Under the pieces are notes generated by a model. The model did not search any database and was not told the DNA's origin. It saw nothing but the letters and a program-made list of their open reading frames with translations. This document shows, in pieces, positions 54,266 through 64,000 of a stretch of 64,000 nt of DNA. This DNA is from Siphlonurus alternatus (lineage: Eukaryota; Arthropoda; Insecta; Ephemeroptera; Siphlonuridae), in contig OX463781.1 in the NCBI GenBank assembly GCA_949825025.1, forward strand, positions 44,900,317 to 44,964,316. Direction: 5' to 3'. Both the position numbers and the translations under genes were made by a program. Position 1 is the first letter of the stretch, and the number at the start of each line of letters is the position of its first letter.

Positions 54266-56457
54266 CCGTGATTCGTTTGTGTGCCCTCATCCCCTGCCCC
54301 TCGATATCTCAGCCACGTTGCAATATCTTCCTTTCTGAACTTGTTAGCCATCTGAAGCACCGTCTCTCCATCTCCACTGGCAGCTCTCACGTCCGCCCCT
54401 TTCTGCACCAACACCATCACCACGCCCAGCTTGCCGGCCCTGACAGCCTCGTGCAGGACCGTCGCTCCGTCCGACTTTGTGGCCCCGACGTCAGCCCCTT
54501 GCTCCAACAACCAAGCGACCAAGTGCGAGTTTCCAGACTTCACCGCCTCGTGTAAGATGGTTGCACCATCGTGTTTCCTGAATGACAAATCAGGTGACAG
54601 TTGTTGCACCAGCCACTTGATTACGTCCAATCTCCCAGCCTCTGCAGCCGTGTGTAACACAGTACTACCGTCATTACTAATTACATTAAAATCAGCTTTT
54701 AATTCAATAAAATAAACGATTACATACAACGGTGCATGTACAACTGCACTGTATAATATTGTTCTACCTGCATTATCTTTTACATTTATATCAGCACCAT
54801 GCTCTAATAATAAAAATACATTATTCCATTTTTCATTTTTTGCTGCTATATGTAAAGGTGACCAACTATTATTTATATCTATAATATTAGTATTAGCTCC
54901 ATGTTTAAGTAAATACTTTGTAATATTATAATTTCCAATTTTACAAGCTATATATAAAGATGTTTCACCTTTTTTGGTAGTAGCATTTAAATCAGCGTTA
55001 TTTTTCACCAACATTTTCACAATAAACAACCTATTATTTAGAGTAGCCACTAGTAAAGGTGTTAAACCATCACTGTCTTTTGCATTTATGTCTTTTCCGT
55101 GTTCTGCTAGCCAAGTAGCCACATCTAAATTATCACTAGAAGATGCCGAGTGGAGAAACGTGTGATCTTCGGTAGCATCTTGAGGGCTATGTTCATATAA
55201 CCAAAGAAACGTCATAAGATCTTGACTTCTAGCAGCGAAGTGTAGAACATTTTTATCAATAATTGCACCAGTTTCCACTAAAAACCTTACGATGTCCCAG
55301 TTATTATAATAAGCTGCCGTCTGCATGGGAGTTCTAAGCCTATTATCTGCAACATTACAGTCACCACCGTGTTTCACCAATATTTTCACCACATCAAATC
55401 TATTGCGTCGGCAGGCTGCATGTAAAGCCGTCTCACCATCATTATCTTGAGTCATACAAATTTTTGCTTTGTATTCTAATAGCACAGTAACAGCCTCAAT
55501 ATTACCATACTCAGCCGCTGCATACAAAGCAGTAGAACCATTGGATTTAGAATTAACATTAACATGATGATATTCGATTAAATTTTTAATAATTTCTACA
55601 TCATTTCTCCTAGCAGCATGATATAACATCCATACACCAGTTTTACGATCATTATAATAAATTTCACCACCATGGTCTAATAACCATAGACAAATATCAA
55701 TATCATAATTTTCACAACATTTTTCTATTAAAGTTTTACCCTGATGATTTTTGGCATTAACATTAGCTCCGTTTTCAATTAAAAATTTAACTGTATCAAA
55801 ATTACAGCATCTGAGAGCTGTATGAATCACTGCGTTACTTGATTGATCGTTAATTGGAACACCAACTTGTACTAATAACTTTATAATGTCCCACTTACAA
55901 GGTTTCATGTTCTCATGTGCAGCAGTGTACAGCACAGAATGTTCTTCTTTGTCCAGGACTTCAATGTCGGCACCAGAGTCCACTAACATCTTTATCAAGT
56001 CGCTGTTCTCACTCATGGCGGCTCTGTGCAGAGGTGTCATGCCATATTTGTCCTTAGCATTAACTTCAGCGCCGTTAGCTAAAAGCAATGATGCCATTTC
56101 TAACAAACCAAATTTGCAAACCTCGTGTAGCAAAGTAGTACTTCCGTTACTGTATTTTTTGTTGATGACAGTATCATGAATTATGAATATTGTGATTCGA
56201 ACACACGCTTCATCATTATTTGAAGATTTAAATTTTAATATTTTTTCATTAAATTTTGAAATGTTTTGTATTATGGTAATAATCATAAAGTCGTTGTTTT
56301 TTCCCTTCATTTCAATGTGTAAAGGTGTACCATCAAAGTTGGTCTCGTACCATTCTTTCACTTGTTCTAACCCACCTGCCGCGTCATTACAATTTAATTT
56401 CATTTTAAGTTCCACAAATTCTTCTGTGCTTGAAATTTCATTGAAAATTTCCTCCAT
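54262..56457 (-). CDS. Ankyrin-repeat protein, about 18 repeats, single coding exon
   Basis: ATG at 56457, TAA at 54262 (731 aa). A minus-strand acceptor (AAAATTTCAG) near 56540 indicates a non-coding upstream exon. After about 105 residues without repeats, ankyrin repeats fill the protein, e.g. YGMTPLHRAAMSENSDLIKM, GETALHAACRRNRFDVVKIL and DGATVLHEAVRAGKLGVVMV. No signal peptide, membrane helix or catalytic domain is visible, so it is probably a cytoplasmic binding scaffold; partners are unknown. The last 390 bases are G+C-rich with high-GC codons while the rest is A+T-rich. The stop codon lies in the first unit of an adjoining minisatellite, so the original C-terminus may have been longer. 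Confidence 0.85.
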   Translation of the reverse strand: MEEIFNEISSTEEFVELKMKLNCNDAAGGLEQVKEWYETNFDGTPLHIEMKGKNNDFMIITIIQNISKFNEKILKFKSSNNDEACVRITIFIIHDTVINKKYSNGSTTLLHEVCKFGLLEMASLLLANGAEVNAKDKYGMTPLHRAAMSENSDLIKMLVDSGADIEVLDKEEHSVLYTAAHENMKPCKWDIIKLLVQVGVPINDQSSNAVIHTALRCCNFDTVKFLIENGANVNAKNHQGKTLIEKCCENYDIDICLWLLDHGGEIYYNDRKTGVWMLYHAARRNDVEIIKNLIEYHHVNVNSKSNGSTALYAAAEYGNIEAVTVLLEYKAKICMTQDNDGETALHAACRRNRFDVVKILVKHGGDCNVADNRLRTPMQTAAYYNNWDIVRFLVETGAIIDKNVLHFAARSQDLMTFLWLYEHSPQDATEDHTFLHSASSSDNLDVATWLAEHGKDINAKDSDGLTPLLVATLNNRLFIVKMLVKNNADLNATTKKGETSLYIACKIGNYNITKYLLKHGANTNIIDINNSWSPLHIAAKNEKWNNVFLLLEHGADINVKDNAGRTILYSAVVHAPLYVIVYFIELKADFNVISNDGSTVLHTAAEAGRLDVIKWLVQQLSPDLSFRKHDGATILHEAVKSGNSHLVAWLLEQGADVGATKSDGATVLHEAVRAGKLGVVMVLVQKGADVRAASGDGETVLQMANKFRKEDIATWLRYRGAGDEGTQTNHG

Positions 56458-56851
56458 TTTTATACATGAACGAAGGGAGCAGATTTTTCTTTATATAAAT
56501 TCTTCGAGTCTGTCTTTATTCAGCACCACCGGAGCTTCTGAAATTTTATAAAATACAAGATGAATATTATAATTTAACAAAAAATAACATGTTCTTTTTA
56601 TAAGCAATAGTAGAATTCATAGAGCCTGAATTAGGAATTTGTAAGTATATTTAAATTTTCTGAAAGCTAAATTAAAATTAAAGCTATTTTTGTTACATAA
56701 AGCCCATAACCCAAGTGACGTCACAAAATTGCCTGTTGTAAAAAATATACCTCGCTTAATAATTATGAAAATATTTTTTATTATAATTATTTACTTCTAT
56801 TTATTTTTATAAAATTTGATTGTAGAGAAATGAACGAATTTAAGTTATTAA

Positions 56852-57245
56852 GGAAAAGAGGACAACGATCAATTTTTTTTTTTTTTTTAGTACCATTTGA
56901 TTAACATGTAAACCTTAGCAGACACAACAATTCTAAAATTTTTTTGAGAGACAGATTTTAACATTTTAGTACCTAAAAAAAAAAATCCTCAGAAAAAATT
57001 TCAAAACAATTATTAGAGCCGATTTTTTTTTAATTAAGTTTTTAGTTTGGCCCTATGCTGAAAATTAAAAAAAGAAAAAAAAAATCGGCCTGAATAATTG
57101 TTTTGCATTTTTTTTTTTTTTGGCTTTTAGGTACTAAATAGTCTAAATACTATAAATTTCAGAATTTTTGTGTGTCTGCTAAGCAGCCAAGGTTTACATT
57201 TATTAAATGGAACTAAAAAAACAGCTGATTGGTGTTCTCTTTCCC
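56852..57245. mobile_element. TTAA-type palindromic MITE, copy T4
   Basis: TTAA at 56848-56851 and 57246-57249, ends GGAAAAGAGGAC and GTTCTCTTTCCC. The arms share ATTTGATTAACATGTAAACC and AAAACAATTATTAGAGCC with copy T3. It lies upstream of the ankyrin gene. Confidence 0.8.
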
Positions 57246-57256
57246 TTAAGTGAAAT

Positions 57257-57261
57257 GATAA

Positions 57262-57300
<39 letters not shown>

Positions 57301-57429
57301 ACAAACAAACAAACAAACAAACAAACAAACAAACAAACAAACAAACAAACAAACAAACAAACAAACAAACAAACAAACAAACAAACAAACAAACAAACAA
57401 ACAAACAAACAAACAAACAAACAAACAAA

Positions 57430-57488
<59 letters not shown>

Positions 57489-57490
57489 AT
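57257..57490. repeat. Compound (AAAT)(AAAC)(AAAT) microsatellite
   Basis: AAAT units to about 57300, about 32 AAAC units to 57428, then AAAT units to 57490. It starts within 15 bp of the right TTAA of MITE T4. Cys/Leu/Phe-type open frames across it are artefacts. Confidence 0.95.
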
Positions 57491-60400
57491 ACAAAATTGC
57501 TCGGTGTATAGTAAAGAATATGAAGCTTAATCTGACTTTAATTAAAGGCCGTCATTAAAATAAGCTTAATTAATGCGAAATAAATTGTAGTGAGAGCGCA
57601 ATAACATTGCTAACTCAATACAATTTGATTTTATTTTCTATGTTTTAATAACAATTGATTTTTTCCAATATTATATAAGTTTAGTGTTCAAATAAACAAT
57701 AAATGACATTTTAGTGCAATAATTACAAAATAAATTTTAGTTGGACCTACATTTAAATACTCACCACTTCACTTAAGATTAATTTCAATTGCACTATATT
57801 CTATATTATACTAAAATGCAATTTATCAAAACGCAACTGACGTGTTATCGGTTTTGAAGGTATGTGATAAGATTGATAAGAAATAGATTGCTGTCAATGA
57901 CGTAAGCGCGTGAGGCAGCGAATCCAAAAATATAATTGGTTAGGTGACATCAAATTTCTCGGAAGACGCAAGGTTATCTAGGCTAAACCACCAAGATAAA
58001 GGTGAAGATAACAAATACATGAAGTCACTACGAGATATCGGACCATGTGACGAGACGCTGGATCTTAAGTTTTAAGTGATAAAAATATAAGCTCTCTGGA
58101 CGAGACTAACATCAGCTATAATAATATAACATAACTCCATTCTTTTTTTCCTTATATCAAAAAATCAAAACAATTGAGGGGGAGAACTTGACGTTTCTTT
58201 TTCTCCGTAAGAAAAGCATTGCCTGTCAAAAATTATTCTTCTCTGCCTTTTTTACCGCTAAATAATTTATTCTACACTTGTAAATTTTTTTAAACAAGTT
58301 ACAGATTTTTTAAATTCGAATTTTTCTATAAGATAACATTGAGTGTGCCTTCAAAAAAACGTCCCTTTGACCTGCGTGATGGATTCTAGCCGTCTAGTCC
58401 TGCCTCTGCCGTAACTAGTCAGCCTGTGAGATAGGCAACCGTGCAGGCATTCTTGCTAACGTAGTTGCCTACTTTACAGGATGTGGATTTCAGCAATACC
58501 GTGATAATCATTCCACAACAGTCTGGAAACATGACAGTCATAATGGAAAATGAGCTTGAATTGCAACACTACGTCGTTTATGTATATTTTATGTTATGTA
58601 AATTTTAGTAAGTTGCTTAGCTGTAGTAACTTTAACTAGAATTTGCAAGGAAGAAAAATAGAATAAATTTCTTATTTTTTATGGCATTAACAGTTTCTGA
58701 TACGATCTATATTATAATAACTTTTGTTGCCTTCGTTTATTTTAATTTTTGTTTATATTTTATCTAAAGCAAATTGTAGTATTAAAATTCTCTTATAATG
58801 AACAAGCAGAGACTGCATTTTTTATTGGATTTCTATTTAATGGTTGAGATGAATCGATGAATGCAATCTTCGAAGTCAAACAAAATTTAATATGCATGAA
58901 TAATAAATACTATTAAATTGAAGTAAAAAAATCAATAAAGAATTTTCCTTGCGTCATAGAGATCAGAGATTAACAGTTTTTTTTATGTAAAATCAGTAAA
59001 ATGGGATTTTGAAATGGATTTATATTATACTTGGTAAAGTCCACTATTTAATTTTAATAATTTTACTGTTCTCATTTCCATCTTAAATATTATACAAAGC
59101 AATAATGATTTACAAAGTATTATTTAATTTTTTTTACTTAATACTAACTTTCAAGGATGTTATAGAATTACACAAAAAATAAAAATTGAAATATTTTATT
59201 ATATTTAGATCTATACAAATCATATAATACATTTTATCAATTATCACAATATTATACATATTTTTTTATATAACACATAATAATTATTATTATTCATAAT
59301 ATAGTACATTCATTTTTATAATATATTTTATAATTACATTCAATTATATTATAGCTACATTTATGCAAGGGAAATGTACATAATACGCAACATATTTGGA
59401 GATGGTACATACATATGTATACAGTTTTTCTTTTTATTATAAATTAATATTGTTGGATAATATAAACTTATATGTTTCTGCTACTCTCATTTAAAATTCT
59501 TATTTTACCATTCAGAAGTCACATATATTCACACTTGCTTACATCGTGGATAAAGCTACATTCTCTTAAAGTTTGATTTTCATCTCTCCCTACATAAAAT
59601 ACCCTACAATTTTATAGGATTTCACGTATATTGTATCACTAAAATGTGACATACAAAAAACATATTTTTTACTTAATTTTACATTATACATTTGGTCTAC
59701 AGTACTCAATTTTCTGTGGAAAAACAATTATGTAATAATCTAAGATCAAGATTTTCTAATTTTTGTGGATTATTTGTAATACAAGTAAAAAATCTTTTGT
59801 AATAATTAACCATCTTTCAAATTCTAATTGCGACAGATTTTATTTTTTTCACTATTTTCTCGCTAGAATATCGATATTGTTTCAATATATATATTTTTTA
59901 ATACAACACATAATTGGAGACTATGAAAAAATGGTATAATCTTTTTAAAACGCCTGTATTTTCCAGGCTTTTTGTGCTATATCATAAATTTAAATAATTT
60001 TATTGAAAAATAAAAAATAATAATTTACCTCCATTTTAATCAAGATATCAATGAGCTCTATTTATGTTTCATGGAAATGGACCATTTTTAGTTCTGCAGA
60101 TTGGGTTAATAGTCCACAAGGTTTGTTCACAAAGTTTCACAACAAAGAAACACACTACAATAAAATCTGAAGAGCACACACAGGATGAAATAATTAAAAG
60201 TATTATTTCCAGCAAACACGTAAGAAATTAATTACAAAAATGAACTAGATTCGCAGATAATATTAGTGGTCAGCAATATGGTGGAAAAGTTCAATTCTAG
60301 CACGTCATGATTTGCAATAAAAAAATTAGTCTGAATTTTTTTGAAACACATTAATAAAAAATATCAATTTTAACTATGTATGACATTATTGTTGTCCAGT

Positions 60401-60684
60401 GGGAATACTGTGTTTATCTATTATATTATTATTATTTTATAAATGCAAATTTGTGATGTAATAAAATTGTTGCTATTAATAAATATAAAAAATCAGTAGG
60501 ATATCATCTAATAAAAATTATAAATAAATAATGACATAAAAATTAAACGCTTACTTAAACATTACAATCTTTGCTATAATATTATATAGGAATTAATAAT
60601 AATAATAATAATTGTTCAATAACATCACAGAGCACCTTTGCTTTGCATAATTGGGCACTATATATTGTCCGTCAGAGGTATGAC
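57491..60684. other. Gene-poor A+T-rich stretch
   Basis: Apart from a weak exon candidate at 58480-58608 I see no gene, RNA or sizeable repeat. A short (AAT)n run lies at 60597-60612. Confidence 0.4.
58480..58608 (+). CDS. Weak candidate terminal exon
   Basis: A strong-looking acceptor (GCCTACTTTACAG) is followed by 42 open codons, DVDFSNTVIIIPQQSGNMTV onward, then TAG. The 100 bases upstream are less A+T-rich than their surroundings. No partner exon is visible and the peptide is unknown to me, so this may be chance. Confidence 0.2.
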   Translation, partial: DVDFSNTVIIIPQQSGNMTVIMENELELQHYVVYVYFMLCKF

Positions 60685-61549
60685 TCATGCTAGGAGGACG
60701 AGGGCTGCTAGACACACGGTGGTGGCCCATGCAGTCACTCTCAGACTGGGGCCGATGTTGAGCCGTGACGTCTCGCTGACTAGACCCTCCTGCTCTTCGG
60801 CAGCTCCGCTCCCAGCCTCTCCGTTGGTAGAGGGCGTGCGAGGCGGCTCCGCAGCGGGCCTGCGCTGCTGCTGCTTGCGTCTCGGGCGCCCTGCGGTGCA
60901 CGAGCCAGGACTGGAGTCCACGTAGGGGCGAGTCATGTTCGGGAAGAACGCCTCAGTGTCCCCAGTGCCCTGTGGAGAAAATATATGTCATTGTTATAGA
61001 TTCTCGTAATGTTGTCTCCAGTGTTATATTTTGACTTTTAATTAACTTCAAATACTTAAAATATATAAATGAATACTCTGCACTTTATTTAAATTATTAA
61101 GTTTTACTAGGTTTTTCAAATTATGAAGATTGAGTTTTCTTTGATAGTAAAAACTATAGCTCAACACAATGCTATATGATTTTTTTTCTTTTACTTAACT
61201 TATGACATTACTTTAAATTATGTTTCTGCATTCAACATATATATGTTATGCAAAGGGAACACATATATCACATATTAGCTGCCATATTCTTAACTCTGTG
61301 AAGATCTCTTCTAAAATTTCAGATCATCTCCTCCAAGGTGTACCTAGTTGGTCAGGGTTGACCCTGGCTCTACTCACCGGCAGCAGGGCTGACTTGGAGC
61401 TGTGCCAGCATAGCGGCTTGAAGGAGCCGGCGTGCGTGACCTGCTGGAAGTGTGCAAAGTTGCGCTCCCAATCGTAGCTCAGCAGACGGTGCTCCAGAGT
61501 CATCTCGGCAAGCTCCGTCGGAGACTTGATCCGCACGGGGCTCGATTCA
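60685..61549 (-). CDS. 3' end of an unrecognised gene with hydrophobic C-terminal tail, two exons seen
   Basis: Exons 61549-61378 and 60969-60685 join in phase 0 with consensus sites (CCCTCCAG acceptor, CCG/GTGAG donor, TTCTCCACAG acceptor). The 5' exons lie to the right, beyond the retrotransposon. The product reads SPTELAEMTLEHRLLSYDWE, then KPLCWHSSKSALLP joined to GTGDTEAFFPNMTRPY; then a basic, Gln- and Pro-rich linker (GRPRRKQQQRRPAA); then a short hydrophobic end (LRVTAWATTVCLAALVLLA) and TGA. A hydrophobic tail with nothing after it suggests GPI attachment or a tail anchor. Both exons are strongly G+C-rich. I cannot name the family. Confidence 0.65.
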
Positions 61550-61651
61550 CTGGAGGGACCAGAAGGAGAATTAGGAATCCATCACTTTAAGGATCATCTT
61601 TATTTACGAAATGAGTTGAGTGTGCAACATTCTTGAAAACAATATAAAAAT

Positions 61652-64000
61652 TTGGGTGGTCTCAGCCGCGTCCGAGACAACGCTTTCTCAAGATCGAAGA
61701 GTTGCTCACGTGCCCCCTGGTTTAGACTAAACGGCTGAGAAAAAATGCCCATGGCAAGCAAAAAACATCAAGAGAGAAGAAACTGCCCTTTTCAGGGCAA
61801 CACAAGTTTTCTATTTTGGAACGCCGGTGGAGTTACCGATGCAAAATATACAGAAGTACAACATCATCTAAATTTACATGATATTGACGCATTTGGTTTA
61901 GCAGAGGCTGGAGCTATAACGGATGAGAAAAGAAGAAACGAGCTACTGTTAAACAACTACAATATTTATTGTCTCCCCAGAAATCGTCAAATAGCATCAG
62001 GTCTAATAATCGGAGCTAAAAAATGTTACACTGCAGAATATAAAATAATACATAGTATGGAAGAAAATGATAAAATTGAAATTGCACAATTGGATTTATG
62101 GAAAAAAGGAAAAAGAACAAGATTTTTCATAGTTTACAATGCACCTAATAATGAGCCCAAAGCTTTGGACTCGTTAGAAATCGATAAATATACAGTTTTA
62201 GTTGGAGATTTTAATGCACCAAATAAAACATGGAACTACAAATCTACAACCAAAGTGGGAGTTGCAATAGAAGATTTCATTAATAGTAACACAATCCAAC
62301 TAGTTGATAAGCATACAGACAAATTTACATTTCTATCATATGGAGGACATAATTCAAGACCGGACTTGGTAATTTCTCATGTAAATATATTGGCAGATAT
62401 CCAACAGCTTAACTTGGAAAGTCCAACAGGAGCTGGGCACTGTATGATTAAAAGTAACTAGAAAAACAAAAGATCAAAAAGAACCAAATAAAATAAGGAG
62501 GAGCTGGAATTTTAAAAAAGCGGACTGGAAGAGGTTTACATCTTTGTCTGAAAAAATGCTAACGGAGAATATCATAACAAATAATGTAGACACGAGTACC
62601 TCAAAATTGGTTGACGCGCTTCATGTGTGTGCAGGGCAGGCCATCCCCCGTGGGAAAGTAAAGAAATATAAACCCTTTTGGAATGAGAACTTAACTAGAC
62701 ATGCCTTATTGAGAGATAAAGCAAGAAAAAAAGCACAAGAAACACAACGTCAAGAGGACATGATCAAGTTAAGAAAATGTCAGGCTGAAATGACAAATTG
62801 TGTAATAGAAAGCAAGAGATCTAAGTTTAGGGAAGAATTGTCAAATATTGACTATAGAAAAGATGGTGCTAAAGCCCACAGATTCTTCTCATCTCTATGC
62901 GGAAGAAGGCAAAAACAAGTAGAGAAGAATGAACCTATGAGTTTTAAGGGCAAGACCTTGATTGAAGACAAAGATAAAGCTGAAGCTCTGTGTAAACACC
63001 TCACAAATCAAAGTAAGAAAATAAACAAAAAGCATATTAAATTAAGGAAAACACCTTATGTAAATGGTTGTTATAAAGCAAACAAACCATTTACTTTAAA
63101 TGAACTTGAAATTGCAATAAGAAAATTAAAGAACAAAAAGTCTCCTGGCATTGACAACATACACCCTGAATTTATTAAACATTTAGGTCCAATTGGTAAG
63201 AATACTTTGTTGAAATTAATAAATTTGACCTGGAAAAATAATATACCTGATGCATGGAGAAAAGCAGAGATAATTCCACTTTTAAAAAATGGAAAAGATC
63301 CCAAGGACCCAGGAAGTTACAGACCAATTGCTCTCACTAGTATCTTAGCAAAAATAGCAGAGCATATGGTAAATCAAAGGCTTAAAAGTTACTTGGAAAT
63401 TAATAAAAAACTAGCACCGGAACAAGCAGGATTTCGGTCGCATCGCAGCACGACGGACCAAGTAACATTCTTCTCACAAAAGGTCAAAGAAGGATTTAAT
63501 AGAAAGGAGTCTACATTAGCAGTATTTGTAGACTTCAAAGCAGCCTTTGATACTGTGTGGAGACAAAAATTACTACAGAAAATGAAAGAGATGCAGGTAC
63601 CAGTAAATTTACATAGGTGGGTTAAAAACTTCCTGAGTCAAAGATTTATAAGAGTAAAAATGAATGACAGCAAGTCCAAGTTTAGACAAACCAGCACAGG
63701 CGTTCCGCAGGGGGCGGTGACTAGTCCCTTGCTGTTTAACGTACTTATCAACGACCTGCCGCAAGAATTAAAGAAAATAGCTGGAATAGAAGTACGTATG
63801 TTTGCAGATGATGTACTTATTTGGACTACTGGAAAAGACATGAAAAAACTGAATACCATAATGAATAAGGCACTTAAAAAGCTAGCAGAATGGACAGATG
63901 AAAATGGTCTCATTATAAACACAGAAAAAACAACCTATGATTATTACAGCCTTAAAAAGAATCCTCAGCATGATATAAATCTAAGGTACAATAATATTTC
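61652..64000 (+). mobile_element. Non-LTR retrotransposon (CR1/Jockey-like), endonuclease and reverse transcriptase, truncated by window end
   Basis: A 5' leader of about 95 bp precedes ATG at 61745. The first frame (61745-62461, 238 aa) is an APE-type endonuclease: FLFWNAGGV, FGLAEAG (catalytic Glu), LVGDFNAPN, RPDLVIS and GAGHCM, where family members usually have SDH. A TAG follows at 62459-62461, but one A fewer in the AAAA run at 62450-62453 would keep the frame open into the rest. From about 62462 to the window end, a second frame encodes a linker and reverse transcriptase: YRPIALTSILAKIAE, FVDFKAAFDT, STGVPQGAVTSPLLFNVLIN and the catalytic FADD near 63800. No ORF1 is visible. It lies antisense to the flanking gene, probably in its intron. 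The frame is well kept, so the copy is young. Confidence 0.88.

Noticed and set aside
57127..57494. FVCLFVCL open frames
   Set aside because: Translation of the AAAC/AAAT microsatellite.

Overview
This is eukaryotic nuclear DNA from an animal, most likely an arthropod. It has GT-AG introns, short G+C-rich exons in a strongly A+T-rich background, arthropod-type TCAGT/TCATT initiators, a TRPA channel of the painless/pyrexia type, a BTB-zinc-finger gene with alternative 3' finger exons, and very many palindromic MITEs. I cannot name the species; a crustacean or chelicerate would fit.

Layout. 1-1.4 kb is a foldback element made of palindromic GCATCCGGATGC arrays. 1.46-1.6 kb (-) is a signal-peptide exon of a probable CAP/antigen-5-like secreted protein. 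4.4-13.2 kb (+) is a nine-exon BTB-C2H2 zinc-finger gene (564 aa). Its intron 1 holds a 1.9-kb transposon with a 9-bp target duplication and nested insertions, and a second finger exon lies at 16.3-16.8 kb. 17.5-23.1 kb is gene-poor and full of palindromic elements. 23.9-26.1 kb (+) is a two-exon mucin-like type I membrane protein. 27.5-28.2 kb (-) is an unrecognised protein with two C-terminal membrane segments. 31.2-36.8 kb (+) is a TRPA-like channel of 1018 aa encoded mostly by one exon. 39.9-50.3 kb (+) is a complete 15-exon SLC26/SulP anion transporter (697 aa) with a STAS domain. 51.5-54.3 kb has two mirror-image arrays of a 15-bp minisatellite, the second ending inside the stop codon of an intronless-ORF ankyrin-repeat gene (54.3-56.5 kb, -). 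60.7-61.5 kb (-) is the 3' end of a gene whose product ends in a hydrophobic, possibly GPI-attachment, tail. 61.7-64 kb (+) is a non-LTR retrotransposon that runs off the window.

The genes do not form a pathway. The TRPA channel, SLC26 transporter and ankyrin protein are unrelated neighbours. What stands out is the repeat landscape (at least eight palindromic element families, several carrying CRE-like TGACGTCA sites, sitting in introns) and abrupt G+C switches inside single exons. Exon models were built by eye from reading-frame continuity across splice junctions, and in the multi-exon genes every junction keeps frame. I found no clear candidate for a wholly new molecular system.
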